Assembly (NCBI GenBank): GCA_032251335.1
Contig: JAVVDW010000002.1
Span: forward strand, 127,266 to 191,265
Direction: 5' to 3'
DNA: 64,000 nucleotides
Source: UM-FILTER-40-17 sp032251335
Lineage (GTDB): Bacteria; Bacteroidota; Bacteroidia; Flavobacteriales; Flavobacteriaceae
Positions 50,068-58,462 of the stretch are shown in pieces. Position 1 is the first letter of the stretch, and every line of letters starts with the position of its first letter. The position numbers were made by a program, and so were the translations under genes. The notes below the pieces were generated by a model. That model saw only the letters and a program-made list of their open reading frames with translations. It searched no databases and had not been told where the DNA came from.

Positions 50068-50114
50068 ACTTGTTAAAATTTTTACCTTTACTGTCGTTAC
50101 AACCCAAACCAACC

Positions 50115-51203
50115 ATGAAACAACGTTTGCTATCGGTAGATGTACTCCGCGGAATCACCATCGCCGGGATGATTTTGGTAAACACGCCCGGCACTTGGTC
50201 TGCAGTATATCCACCCTTATTGCACGCAGATTGGCACGGGCTCACCCCTACCGATTTGGTTTTTCCCTTTTTCCTCTTTATAGTTGGCGTCTCCATTGCC
50301 ATTGCGTATGAACGTAAAAAAGCAGATGCCAAAACGCTCAAAAAAATAGTAAGCAGGTCTGTAAAGCTCATTTTTCTCGGTTTGTTTTTAGCCGCTTTTT
50401 TGCCTTTCCCTCCATTTTTGAAAGATTTCGAAACGCTCAGGTTGCCGGGTGTTTTACAGCGAATCGGGCTTGTTTTTTTTATATCTGCACTCGTTTATCT
50501 TTACACCAATACGCGAAAGCAAATTATGATTTTAGGCGGTTTGATGTTGGGCTATTTTATCTGGATAAAATACATTCCGCTTCCCAACGGCCATTTGCCC
50601 GTTTTGGAACGTTCTGCCGATAATTGGGCTCAGTATATCGATTTCCATTTATTTGGCAAACACATGTGGAAAACAGATTATGACCCCGAAGGATTGCTAA
50701 GTACCTTAGGTGCCGTGGCGACTTGTGTTTTTGGAATTTTGATGGGCAAATTGCTGTTGCAAAAACGCATTCGAGATATGGTGGTTTTCGCGTTTATTGC
50801 ACTGTTTTTTGGCTTCGTTTGGCATGTGTTTTTTCCTATAAACAAGGCTTTGTGGAGTAGTAGTTTTGTGTTGGTTACAGGCGGATTGGCTACCTTGCTT
50901 TTGTCAGCGCTTTACTATTGGTTTGATGTGTTAAAACGCAGTTGGGGCGCCTCGTTTCAATTTTTTGGCACCAATCCGATAGCACTTTTCTTTGCCTCAA
51001 GCTTTGTGGCCAAGTGTTTTTACCTTATTAAGTTGCCGGTTAAAGGAAATCCTTCCATCCATCAATTTTTGTTCGAGACGATTTACGTACAAGACTTTTT
51101 GCCGCTAAAAACATCTTCTTTGTTGTACGCCCTTTCAGTGGTTGCTTTTTATTACGCCGTGGGATATATCCTTTACATCAAACGCATCTTTATCAAGGTT
51201 TGA
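50115..51203 (+). CDS. Heparan-alpha-glucosaminide N-acetyltransferase-like membrane protein (DUF5009/DUF1624)
   Basis: 362 residues with about ten membrane helices. The family's N-terminus is clear: RLLSVDVLRGITIAGMILVN near 4-23 and DLVFPFFLFIVGVSIAIAYE near 51-70. The conserved His of HGLTP and the loop ADNWAQYIDFHLFGKHMWK near 173-191 fit the bacterial homologues of human HGSNAT, which acetylates glucosamine through the membrane. In bacteria its substrate is probably a glycan outside the cell; unknown here. ATG 50115 (MKQRLLSVDVLRG) is chosen; the longer frame from 50046 has no support. Confidence 0.88.
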   Translation: MKQRLLSVDVLRGITIAGMILVNTPGTWSAVYPPLLHADWHGLTPTDLVFPFFLFIVGVSIAIAYERKKADAKTLKKIVSRSVKLIFLGLFLAAFLPFPPFLKDFETLRLPGVLQRIGLVFFISALVYLYTNTRKQIMILGGLMLGYFIWIKYIPLPNGHLPVLERSADNWAQYIDFHLFGKHMWKTDYDPEGLLSTLGAVATCVFGILMGKLLLQKRIRDMVVFAFIALFFGFVWHVFFPINKALWSSSFVLVTGGLATLLLSALYYWFDVLKRSWGASFQFFGTNPIALFFASSFVAKCFYLIKLPVKGNPSIHQFLFETIYVQDFLPLKTSSLLYALSVVAFYYAVGYILYIKRIFIKV

Positions 51204-51468
51204 CTTTGGGTGTTTTTTTGAGTAGAAATGTGTACATCCACGTAAGCGTAAAAGTAGGTACAAAATCTGAAAATGGAAGCAATTCCTCTATAACCGAAAT
51301 GATTCCCGAAACTTTGCCTACCGTACCGCCGTAGAGTTTGTAGAGTAAAACACCGGAAATAGGTGCCCAAATAACATCAAATGACTCCCCGATGATTGGC
51401 AAGGAAAAAGAAAGCATTCCTATGCCGTCAAAGATGATGCTCAGAAAAAGTAAAAGATATTTGTTCAT
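51193..51468 (-). CDS. Small conserved membrane protein of unknown function
   Basis: 91 residues with two or three membrane helices, near 4-22, 29-46 and 66-84. The motifs FDGIGMLSFSLPIIGESFDV and WAPISGVLLYKLYG recur in short flavobacterial proteins next to msrA, but I do not know a function. Its start overlaps the msrA stop by 4 bases (ATGA), and its last 11 bases overlap the end of the convergent acyltransferase gene. Confidence 0.8.
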   Translation of the reverse strand: MNKYLLLFLSIIFDGIGMLSFSLPIIGESFDVIWAPISGVLLYKLYGGTVGKVSGIISVIEELLPFSDFVPTFTLTWMYTFLLKKTPKVKP

Positions 51469-52022
51469 ACTTTTGGCTTTAATAAATTCTGAAAATGATG
51501 TTTCAATTTATCCACCTTCGGCACGATTACGTATTGACAATAAGGTTGTTGGGTATTTTGGTCAAAATAATCCCAATGTTCTGATTCTGCAGGATAGAAA
51601 ACTTCAAAGGCAGTAATTTCGGTGACAATCGGATTTTGAAATACTTTTTCAGCATTTAATTGATTTATATACGCTTCAGCCACTACCTGCTGCTCGGAAT
51701 CGTGGTAGAAAATACCCGATCGGTATTGGGTGCCCGTGTCATTTCCTTGTCTGTTCAATGTTGTAGGGTCGTGGGTCGCAAAAAAGACTTCCAATATTTG
51801 CGCAAAAGTGACCAAATTGGGGTTGTACCGTATTTGAATGGCTTCCGCATGTCCGGTTCTTCCGGAACAAACTTCTCTGTAAGCCGGATTTTTGATGTTG
51901 CCGCCGGTATAGCCGGGTATTACTTTTTCCACGCCTTCAATCCGTTTAAAAACCGCTTCCGTACACCAAAAACAGCCTCCGGCAAGTGTAGCAGTATGCA
52001 ACTGCGCCTTATCTAAATTCAT
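51465..52022 (-). CDS. msrA: Peptide-methionine (S)-S-oxide reductase
   Basis: Repairs oxidised methionine in proteins. 185 residues. The catalytic loop is AGGCFWCTEAVFKRIEGV near 14-31, with the sulfenic-acid Cys at position 17 of the chosen start. GYTGGNIKNPAYREVCSGRT near 43-62 holds the second Cys used for recycling. HDPTTLNRQGNDTGTQYRSG near 89-108 is the substrate pocket. No MsrB domain. ATG 52022 (MNLDKAQLHT) is preferred over 52037. Cotranslated with the small membrane protein that follows. Confidence 0.95.
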   Translation of the reverse strand: MNLDKAQLHTATLAGGCFWCTEAVFKRIEGVEKVIPGYTGGNIKNPAYREVCSGRTGHAEAIQIRYNPNLVTFAQILEVFFATHDPTTLNRQGNDTGTQYRSGIFYHDSEQQVVAEAYINQLNAEKVFQNPIVTEITAFEVFYPAESEHWDYFDQNTQQPYCQYVIVPKVDKLKHHFQNLLKPKV

Positions 52023-52065
52023 AGCTTTTTGTTTCAAAAATAAGGAAGTTCAAAGTTTCTATGCC

Positions 52066-52073
52066 TATCTTTG
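52066..52073 (+). promoter_or_regulatory. TAnnTTTG -7 box for the cytoplasmic cyclophilin-FKBP gene
   Basis: TATCTTTG is an exact -7 match 29 bp before the start codon. No -33 box at the normal distance. Confidence 0.4.
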
Positions 52074-52102
52074 CAAAAATTTAAAAATAATACTTTTAAC
52101 AT

Positions 52103-53035
52103 ATGCAAGCAGGACTTTACGCGAAATTTACAACCAGTAAAGGTGTCATTTTAGCGACACTATCATTTGACAAAACACCCGGAACGGTTGGAAATTTTGT
52201 AGCACTCGCAGAAGGCAAACAAAAAAACAACCAAAGAAAAGAGGGGCAACCCTATTATGACGGTTTAAAGTTTCACAGGGTCATCAACGATTTTATGATT
52301 CAAGGTGGTTGTCCTTTGGGCAATGGAACAGGAAACCCCGGCTATAGTTTTGATGACGAATTTCATCCCGAATTGAGACACAGCGGTCCCGGCGTATTGT
52401 CTATGGCCAATTCCGGACCTGCCACCAACGGCAGTCAGTTTTTCATTACACATGTAAAAACCCCTTGGCTGGATGACAAACACACTGTTTTCGGACAGGT
52501 GGTTGAAGGACAAGAGGTGGTAGATAGCATTGCGCAAGGCGATGTTTTACAAAATTTGGAAATTGTTCGCGTTGGCGAAGACGCCCAGGCATTTGACGGA
52601 TTAGCAGCCTTTACAAGTTTTGTGAATGACAAAAAAGCCAGAGAAGCCGCTGCTGAAGCAGAAGCTGCAAAAGCACTTCAACAATTGACAGCGGGTTTTG
52701 AGAAGACAGCATCCGGGCTTTTTTATAAAATTCAAAGCGAGGGAAAAGGAGTCAAAGCTGCAAAAGGAAAGCAAGTCTCGGTACACTACAGAGGCATGTT
52801 GGTAAACGGCCAAGTGTTTGATTCCTCTTTTGAAAGAAACCAGCCAATCTCTTTCAAGTTGGGAGTTGGTCAAGTAATTCCGGGTTGGGACGAAGGTATA
52901 GCGCTTTTGTCAGAAGGCGATGAAGCGCGTTTTGTAATTCCATCTGCTTTGGCTTACGGAAGCAGAGGAGCCGGTGGTGTGATTCCTCCAAACGCGACTT
53001 TGGTTTTTGATGTAAAATTGGTCAAGGTTTCATGA
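52103..53035 (+). CDS. Cyclophilin-FKBP fusion peptidyl-prolyl isomerase, no signal peptide
   Basis: 310 residues. Residues about 4-165 form the cyclophilin domain (GLKFHRVINDFMIQGGCPLG, GPATNGSQFFITHVKTPWLD); about 195-310 the FKBP domain (QVSVHYRGMLVNGQVFDSSF, GWDEGIALLSEGDEARFVIP, VIPPNATLVFDVKL). The layout equals that of the lipoprotein at 22840, to which it is clearly paralogous, but the N-terminus MQAGLYAKFTTSKGV has no signal or lipobox, so it should act in the cytosol. Active-site residues look intact in both domains. Confidence 0.93.
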   Translation: MQAGLYAKFTTSKGVILATLSFDKTPGTVGNFVALAEGKQKNNQRKEGQPYYDGLKFHRVINDFMIQGGCPLGNGTGNPGYSFDDEFHPELRHSGPGVLSMANSGPATNGSQFFITHVKTPWLDDKHTVFGQVVEGQEVVDSIAQGDVLQNLEIVRVGEDAQAFDGLAAFTSFVNDKKAREAAAEAEAAKALQQLTAGFEKTASGLFYKIQSEGKGVKAAKGKQVSVHYRGMLVNGQVFDSSFERNQPISFKLGVGQVIPGWDEGIALLSEGDEARFVIPSALAYGSRGAGGVIPPNATLVFDVKLVKVS

Positions 53036-53084
53036 TACTGTACCTTTCATAGTTTTTTTGATGGTTAATTAATTTGTAGCGGGC

Positions 53085-54035
53085 ATGAGTTTTTTAAAGA
53101 AAATATTTTCGAGTGAAAAAAAGGAGTCCTTAGATAAAGGATTGGAAAAAACACGCACCGGATTTTTTTCTAAAATATCCAAAGCTGTTGCAGGAAAATC
53201 GAAAGTTGACGAAGATGTTTTAGACGAATTGGAAGAGGCCTTAGTTAGTGCAGACGTGGGTATTGCCACAACGGTTAAAATTATAGATCGTATTGAAGCC
53301 CGTGTGGCCAAAGACAAATATTTGGGTACGGACGAACTCAACCAAATCTTGAGAACCGAAATTGCCGGTTTGCTCTCGGAAGTTACAAACGAAGAGGACA
53401 ATCGGATGGCGGAGACACAAAAACCCTACGTAATCATGGTAGTGGGCGTCAATGGTGTCGGCAAAACCACTTCTATAGGCAAAATGGCTTATTTGTATAA
53501 ATCGCAGGGAAAAAAAGTGCTGTTGGGTGCGGCTGATACTTTTAGAGCGGCGGCCATAGACCAACTGCAAATTTGGGCAGATAGGGTAGGCGTTCCTATT
53601 GTGAAGCAACAAATGGGCTCAGATCCGGCTTCGGTGGCTTTTGAAACCATGCAGGCTGCCGTAGCCCAACAGGCAGACGTAGTATTGATAGATACGGCGG
53701 GTCGTTTGCACAATAAAATTAACCTGATGAACGAACTTTCAAAAGTGAAGCGGGTTATGGACAAAATTGTTCCGGGTGCACCGCATGAGGTGCTTTTGAT
53801 ATTGGACGGCTCTACCGGGCAGAATGCATTTGAACAGGCCAAGCAATTTACCAAAGCTACGGAGGTGACGGCTTTGGCTGTCACCAAGCTTGATGGCACC
53901 GCAAAGGGTGGCGTTGTGATTGGTATTTCCGATCAATTCCAAATACCGGTTCGTTTTATTGGTGTAGGCGAAGGCGTAGAAGATTTACAAATATTTGACA
54001 AAATGGAATTTGTAGATTCTTTCTTTAAGAAGTGA
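53085..54035 (+). CDS. ftsY: Signal recognition particle receptor FtsY
   Basis: GTPase that receives the SRP-ribosome complex at the membrane. 316 residues: a short N-terminal basic/acidic region, an N domain of helices (about 20-100), then the G domain with G1 VVGVNGVGKTTSIGKMAYLY near 119-138, GAADTFRAAAIDQLQIWADR near 149-168, DTAGRLHNK (G3), and TKLDGTAKGGVVIG (G4/G5). The acidic A domain of E. coli is nearly absent, as in many bacteria. Its RNA partner, ffs, is also in this window. It stands alone on the plus strand. Confidence 0.97.
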   Translation: MSFLKKIFSSEKKESLDKGLEKTRTGFFSKISKAVAGKSKVDEDVLDELEEALVSADVGIATTVKIIDRIEARVAKDKYLGTDELNQILRTEIAGLLSEVTNEEDNRMAETQKPYVIMVVGVNGVGKTTSIGKMAYLYKSQGKKVLLGAADTFRAAAIDQLQIWADRVGVPIVKQQMGSDPASVAFETMQAAVAQQADVVLIDTAGRLHNKINLMNELSKVKRVMDKIVPGAPHEVLLILDGSTGQNAFEQAKQFTKATEVTALAVTKLDGTAKGGVVIGISDQFQIPVRFIGVGEGVEDLQIFDKMEFVDSFFKK

Positions 54036-54044
54036 GTTTGGGTA

Positions 54045-54662
54045 CTACAATTTTCCCGATCTTACAGGTATAATGTCTTCCGTTTTAATACTAGGACCTT
54101 TGCCAAAATCCATCATTGCGTTAAAAAAAGTAACAGACTGATAGCGATTCAGATCTTTTAAACGAATTTCATCTTCTGTGATTCGTTTTTCCGCCAAAAG
54201 CCTTTGTCTGCAAGTTCCATTGAGTAAGAAGGTGTTGGGTGTAACCCATTTCTGTCCGTCAAAAAGTGCGATATTGGCATAAGAACTGTCTGTCAAAAAA
54301 CCATTTTTTACAATTAAAATATCGTCGGCTTCAGGAAACTGCTGCTGCAATATTTGAAACGACTCTCTTTTTGCATATTTAAAAGTGTAATCGAGGGTGT
54401 CAATCTCTACGGCCTGAATGCGCCTAATTTCACGAATCTGATAAGGAGAAAATTCTATTTGAAATGTTTGGTCGTCGTAAACCATACGGCATTTTACAAT
54501 ACCTTGTTGGAATACATCAGGAATATGAATAATTTGACCTAGATTCCAGGCACATTCCTCTTTATAGAAGTGTGCGAAGGTTTTGTTCAATCGCTGCTGA
54601 TGCCACTTGAGATGTGGCATTATTCCTGCTTCAATTTTGATGGTTTCAAGAAATAGGCACAT
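54045..54662 (-). CDS. pabC: Aminodeoxychorismate lyase-like protein (aminotransferase class IV)
   Basis: Predicted to split aminodeoxychorismate to para-aminobenzoate and pyruvate in folate synthesis. 205 residues, shorter than usual (about 270), lacking part of the N-terminal domain but keeping the fold-IV core: DTLDYTFKYAKRESFQ near 87-102 with the PLP lysine, VKNGFLTDSSYANIALFDGQ near 118-137, and TFLLNGTCRQRLL. It overlaps the pabB gene by 17 bases. That link is the strongest support for the assignment, as class IV enzymes are hard to separate by sequence. Confidence 0.78.
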   Translation of the reverse strand: MCLFLETIKIEAGIMPHLKWHQQRLNKTFAHFYKEECAWNLGQIIHIPDVFQQGIVKCRMVYDDQTFQIEFSPYQIREIRRIQAVEIDTLDYTFKYAKRESFQILQQQFPEADDILIVKNGFLTDSSYANIALFDGQKWVTPNTFLLNGTCRQRLLAEKRITEDEIRLKDLNRYQSVTFFNAMMDFGKGPSIKTEDIIPVRSGKL

Positions 54663-55620
54663 ATATTTTTTGAATCATTTCTTCGTACTCGTTTTTAGCA
54701 TCACTGAGGTGGGTGATGCCGCCGCCACTCTTATAGAACAAGCCATTGTCTTTTTGATTAATAAATCGAATCATCACAGCGGAATCGAGTTTTTCTCCGT
54801 CAAAAATACCAAAAACACCCGTGTAAAAATTGCGCCGATGGTTTTCTACCGATTTAATAATTTGAACGGTTTGTGGTTTTGGCGCGCCAGTCACCGAACC
54901 GGCGGGCAGTAATTTCGCGAAAATATCTCCAATATTCGAATGCCAATCAGCAGGTAAAATGCCGCGTATTTCGGAGCTCACTTGCAACAGCTCTTTGTCT
55001 TTGGCGCTAATTTTTTCTAGGTATCTCAGTCGTGACACTTCCACCTTTTTAGCGACTTTACTGAGGTCGTTGCGCAACAAATCGACGATGGTGTAATGTT
55101 CTGCTTTTTCTTTTTCGCTGTTGCGTATCAGATTTTCAGCGTCGGGCAATCGGGCATCAATGGTGCCTTTCATCGGGTGTGTGTAAATTACATTTTTGTC
55201 AATAGACACAAAGGTTTCTGGTGAAAAAACCACGAATTGGTCTCTCATCCAGAGTTTGTATTTGGCATGGCTGTGCAGAAAGATATCTCTTAAACCTGCG
55301 TCGCATTCAAGTGGGGTTTCAAAGGTGAGATTTGTGAGAAATGAATTTCCTTTTTGCAACTCGTCTTGGACTTTCTGAAAGGCTAGGAGGTAGGTCTCAA
55401 ACGATATGGGAGATGGCTTTAGATTGAAAACTAATGGTTTATCGGGCTTTGGTGCGTTGCTTGAGCCGGGTACAAAATACAGACATTGGTTTTGGTCAAT
55501 TTCGGCAAGCGGGATGACGTATCCGAAGGTAAACTCAAAATCCAATACAAACAAAAAAGGGATTTTTTTTTTGCCAAACAGATTCATTTGAATGATGCAA
55601 TCTTTTTGGTTTTGTATCAT
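54646..55620 (-). CDS. pabB: Aminodeoxychorismate synthase component I
   Basis: Converts chorismate to aminodeoxychorismate with ammonia from PabA. 324 residues, a chorismate-binding domain without the usual N-terminal 130 residues, so a short form. Motifs: LQKGNSFLTNLTFETPLECD near 112-131, HPMKGTIDARLPDAENLIRN near 170-189, HYTIVDLLRNDLSKVAKK near 197-214 and LLPAGSVTGAPKPQTVQIIK near 261-280. PIKGT-like HPMKGT with Lys at the ammonia site favours PabB over anthranilate synthase. No pabA is in the window; the glutaminase must come from elsewhere (trpG or pabA). Two start codons, 55620 and 55587, are possible. Confidence 0.87.
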   Translation of the reverse strand: MIQNQKDCIIQMNLFGKKKIPFLFVLDFEFTFGYVIPLAEIDQNQCLYFVPGSSNAPKPDKPLVFNLKPSPISFETYLLAFQKVQDELQKGNSFLTNLTFETPLECDAGLRDIFLHSHAKYKLWMRDQFVVFSPETFVSIDKNVIYTHPMKGTIDARLPDAENLIRNSEKEKAEHYTIVDLLRNDLSKVAKKVEVSRLRYLEKISAKDKELLQVSSEIRGILPADWHSNIGDIFAKLLPAGSVTGAPKPQTVQIIKSVENHRRNFYTGVFGIFDGEKLDSAVMIRFINQKDNGLFYKSGGGITHLSDAKNEYEEMIQKIYVPIS

Positions 55621-55685
55621 ATATAGATGTACGAAAATTTAATGGTTAAAAAACTTCAGATAAGTGTAATTAAAGTAAAGGCAGA

Positions 55686-56819
55686 TTATGTAAACATATT
55701 GGAGAAAGAACTTTCGTAAACAGCTTCATATTTTTTGACAATTTCATGTATGTTGAATTTTGCAGCTACTTTTTTGGCATTTGCTTTAAAAACTGTATGT
55801 CTTTCAGGGTCTGATAGGATATAAATACCATTTTCAGCCATTTGTTGAATATTTGCCACATCAGATAAAAAACCGGAAACGCCATTTTGGTTTACCTCGG
55901 GCAAACCGCCCGTGTTGGTTGATATGATAGGAACGCCAAACGCCATGGCTTCAAGGGCTGAAAGACCAAAGCTTTCTGTTTCGGATGGCAAGAGAAACAA
56001 ATCAGAAAAACACAAGATTTTTTCTATTTCGTTGCTATTGCCCAAAAACATGACCCTGTCTTCAATGCCAAGTCTTCTGGAAAGTTTTTCGGCAATTTCT
56101 CTTTCGGGGCCATCGCCTACCATCAACATACGGGCAGGTATTTTTTCCTGTATTTTATAAAATATTTTGATGACATCTCCTACGCGTTTCACCTTTCTAA
56201 AGTTGCTGATGTGGGTAATGATTTTTTCATCATCTTCTGCCATTTGACTTCGTTGGCAATCTGTAAACTCGGGATGCGCTTTTTGTAAGTCGATAAAATT
56301 AGGGATGACTTCTATCGTTTTTTTGACTTGAAATAATTCGAGCGTATGTTGTTTTAAATTTTCTGACACAGCGGTTACCACATCCGATTTATTGATACTA
56401 AAAGTAACCGCAGGTTTGTAGAGTGAATGGCTACCCACCAAGGTGATATCGGTACCGTGAAGTGTAGTTACCATGGGGATTTCGATACCTTCTTCTTTGA
56501 GCATTTTTTTGGCCATGTAGCCGGCATACGCATGCGGAATGGCGTAATGAACGTGTAGTATATCGATTTTGTGCTGCTTGATTACGGTGAGCAATTTGCT
56601 CGAGAGTGCCAACTCATAGGGTTGGTATTGAAATAAGGGATACTCGGGTACGGTAACTTCGTGAAAATGTACATTTTTGGTGAGCAATGCCAAGCGTACA
56701 GGTTGTTTGTAGGTAATAAAATGAATTTCGTGTCCTTTTTTGGCTAACGCCAAACCGAGTTCGGTGGCAACGACACCACTCCCGCCAAAGGTAGGATAAC
56801 AAACGATGGCTATTTTCAT
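55686..56819 (-). CDS. bshA: N-acetyl-alpha-D-glucosaminyl L-malate synthase
   Basis: First step of bacillithiol synthesis: transfers GlcNAc from UDP-GlcNAc to L-malate. GT4 family of 377 residues. The N-terminus IAIVCYPTFGGSGVVATELG near 3-22, then HVHYAIPHAYAGYMAKKML, TTLHGTDITLVGS and VSENLKQ are characteristic, and the donor-side DVFLLPSETESFGLSALEAM-type EX7E lies in LLPSETESFGLSALEAMA near 278-295. The HYAIPHA and TTLHGTDIT motifs mark BshA among GT4 enzymes. ATG 56819 gives the typical MKIAIVCYP. No other bsh gene is in the window. A repeat and an assembly gap lie upstream. Confidence 0.93.
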   Translation of the reverse strand: MKIAIVCYPTFGGSGVVATELGLALAKKGHEIHFITYKQPVRLALLTKNVHFHEVTVPEYPLFQYQPYELALSSKLLTVIKQHKIDILHVHYAIPHAYAGYMAKKMLKEEGIEIPMVTTLHGTDITLVGSHSLYKPAVTFSINKSDVVTAVSENLKQHTLELFQVKKTIEVIPNFIDLQKAHPEFTDCQRSQMAEDDEKIITHISNFRKVKRVGDVIKIFYKIQEKIPARMLMVGDGPEREIAEKLSRRLGIEDRVMFLGNSNEIEKILCFSDLFLLPSETESFGLSALEAMAFGVPIISTNTGGLPEVNQNGVSGFLSDVANIQQMAENGIYILSDPERHTVFKANAKKVAAKFNIHEIVKKYEAVYESSFSNMFT

Positions 56820-56849
56820 GTGTCTATAATTATTTATTTTCAACGATCA

Positions 56850-56869
56850 TGCTTCGACTGCGCTCAGCA
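56850..56869. repeat. Bacteroidota dispersed repeat core GCTTCGACTGCGCTCAGC
   Basis: The segment TGCTTCGACTGCGCTCAGCA is, from memory, among the most frequent short intergenic repeats in Bacteroidota assemblies, often near contig ends. It lies directly before the 60-bp palindrome and the N gap. Confidence 0.6.
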
Positions 56870-56871
56870 AA

Positions 56872-56931
56872 GGAACGCCCTAAGGTAATCATATTCCTGT
56901 GTGCAAAATTTTTAACCTGGGCGTTTCATGT
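56872..56931. repeat. Dispersed intergenic palindrome family, copy C, ending at the assembly gap
   Basis: Left arm GGAACGCCC (56872-56880) pairs with right arm GGGCGTTTC (56919-56927). The core CCTGTGTGCAAAATTTTTAA is shared with copies A and B. Compared with copy B, an A-T pair of the stem is replaced by G-C on both sides. The last base before the Ns is 56931. Confidence 0.75.
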
Positions 56932-57031
56932 NNNNNNNNNNNNNNNNNNNNNNNNNNNNNNNNNNNNNNNNNNNNNNNNNNNNNNNNNNNNNNNNNNNNN
57001 NNNNNNNNNNNNNNNNNNNNNNNNNNNNNNN
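56932..57031. other. Assembly gap of 100 N
   Basis: Exactly 100 Ns, the conventional length for a gap of unknown size. The sequence that resumes at 57032 (GTACATTTTTTTAAGG) resembles the sequence directly after copy A of the dispersed palindrome (TTTACATTTCTTTTTG at 14512-14527). The gap may hide further repeat copies or even a gene; the distance across it is not reliable. Confidence 0.95.
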
Positions 57032-57124
57032 GTACATTTTTTTAAGGATGTTTTTTATTTATGTCTGTTCTTACAGTCCATAAAAATACATAAATTTATA
57101 GTGTTTGGCGTTAAATATATTGTA

Positions 57125-57154
57125 ATAAAAAAGGTCGCCCGAAAGGGCGACCTT
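57125..57154 (-). terminator. Terminator of the OB-fold gene
   Basis: AAGGTCGCCC (57131-57140) and GGGCGACCTT (57145-57154) form a perfect 10-bp stem with a 4-base loop. On the minus strand it is followed by TTTTTTATT. The strong stem suggests it works in both directions. Confidence 0.9.
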
Positions 57155-57181
57155 GGAGTAATAGATATATAGAGATTGATT

Positions 57182-57643
57182 TTAATTAGCCAGCGAACTT
57201 TTTTCCACCACCGCATTGATGACAAGATCTAAATCTTCGTCATATTCGGCGCCAGAACGGATAACGCCTTTGATTCTTGCAGTTTCTCCAACTTTTAAGC
57301 TTTCTGCCTCTGCATTTGTTTCCAAAGTGAAAGTACAGGCAACGCCCAACTTATCGCTATCGGAGTTTTTTAGCAGCACCACTTTTTGTCCCAATTGGTC
57401 TGTATCTATTTTCACGACCTGACCGGAAATAATCAAAACTTTGGACTCCCCTTCACTGTCCAGATACTTTTGGTTTGCAGCAGCCGGATTGTCAATAAAT
57501 TCACCGACCAAAGCCTGAGCAGTAATTTCGGCATCAGCCTTTGTTGCTTGTACATCTCTGTGGGGCTGAAACCAGAGATAGGCAACATAACTCAGAGAAA
57601 CAAGCACTATCAGCCCGATGGTTAACAAAATCTTTTTTTTCAT
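57182..57643 (-). CDS. Membrane-anchored OB-fold protein (tRNA_anti-like)
   Basis: 153 residues. A hydrophobic N-terminal helix near 4-22 (LLTIGLIVLVSLSYVAYLW) anchors it or is a signal peptide. The rest matches the tRNA_anti-like family: LVGEFIDNPAAANQKYLDSE near 45-64, IISGQVVKIDTD and ARIKGVIRSGAEYDEDLDLV near 122-141. The fold is an OB barrel, but the envelope location makes nucleic-acid binding unlikely. In Bacteroidota it often occurs next to YceI genes, as here; the YceI gene lies immediately upstream in the same direction. Confidence 0.82.
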   Translation of the reverse strand: MKKKILLTIGLIVLVSLSYVAYLWFQPHRDVQATKADAEITAQALVGEFIDNPAAANQKYLDSEGESKVLIISGQVVKIDTDQLGQKVVLLKNSDSDKLGVACTFTLETNAEAESLKVGETARIKGVIRSGAEYDEDLDLVINAVVEKSSLAN

Positions 57644-57684
57644 AACAAGGTAATATTTGGATGGTTAATTTGGTGAGTTCTATT

Positions 57685-58251
57685 TTATTTCGATGCAGTC
57701 AAATTGTTGTTGAATTCGAGGTTTACGGTAACATTTACGGTTTTAGCCACGTTGGTAGATGGTTTTCCGCCGCTGAACGTGATCCCGTAGTCCGCCAAGG
57801 TGATGTCAAAATTGGAAAAACCGGTTATTTTGGTTCCATCCACGTTGAGTTTCAGTTCTTGTTCGATGGGTTTTGTGACGCCGTGTATGGTAAGTTGGCC
57901 TTTTACGGTGGCTACATATGTTCCTTTATTGAAGAAATCTACTTTGCTGAGGTTGGTGATACTTCCTTTAAATTTGGCATTTGGAAACTGTTTGGTGTCC
58001 AAAAATTTGTCCGAATTAAAGTGTTTTTGCATGAGCGATTTTTCAAACTCAAAACTTTGCATGGGCACAGAGAAAACGACTTTTCCTTCTGAAGGAGTGA
58101 TGGCGCTCACCACTTTGTAGTTGTTAGATTCGATGTTTTCTGCGGGCGTGGTTGAGAAAAACTTGATGTGTCCGCTAGTAGTTGTCAATTTGTCCTGAGC
58201 AAATGTTGCAACAGAAAGGATAGTCATAAGAGCAATAAATAACTTTTTCAT
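57685..58251 (-). CDS. YceI-like lipid-binding protein
   Basis: 188 residues with a signal peptide at about 1-18 (ending SVATFAQ). The lipocalin-like YceI barrel follows: TSGHIKFFSTTPAENIE near 26-42, FLDTKQFPNAKFKGSIT near 80-96, and GTYVATVKGQLTIHGVTKPI near 106-125. Such proteins bind polyisoprenoids or other lipids in the periplasm. ATG 58251 is chosen, giving MKKLFIALMT; an upstream Met adds 11 residues that obstruct the signal. It is 41 bp upstream of the OB-fold gene, in the same direction. Confidence 0.93.
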   Translation of the reverse strand: MKKLFIALMTILSVATFAQDKLTTTSGHIKFFSTTPAENIESNNYKVVSAITPSEGKVVFSVPMQSFEFEKSLMQKHFNSDKFLDTKQFPNAKFKGSITNLSKVDFFNKGTYVATVKGQLTIHGVTKPIEQELKLNVDGTKITGFSNFDITLADYGITFSGGKPSTNVAKTVNVTVNLEFNNNLTASK

Positions 58252-58354
58252 GATGTGTTTTTTTAAATTTTTAAATACACCCAATCGGACGACGCGGTAT
58301 GGTGCATCTTACGAACCTTGCGTTTATTTAATACAAATTTCACATGGTTTTATG

Positions 58355-58392
58355 AAAAAAACGTTTGAAATTATAAATATTTCAAACGTTTT
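58355..58392 (-). terminator. Terminator after the TonB-receptor gene
   Basis: AAAACGTTTGAAAT (58358-58371) and ATTTCAAACGTTTT (58379-58392) are perfect 14-bp arms with a 7-base loop; a short outer TATGA/TCATA pairing lies beyond. On the minus strand seven T residues follow. It lies between the receptor gene and the YceI gene, 70-110 bp past the receptor stop. Confidence 0.85.
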
Positions 58393-58462
58393 CATAGATG
58401 CTATTATGCTAAAAAACATATTTTTACATATTATTAAGTCGGTTTTAAAACTTTAACAGTTT

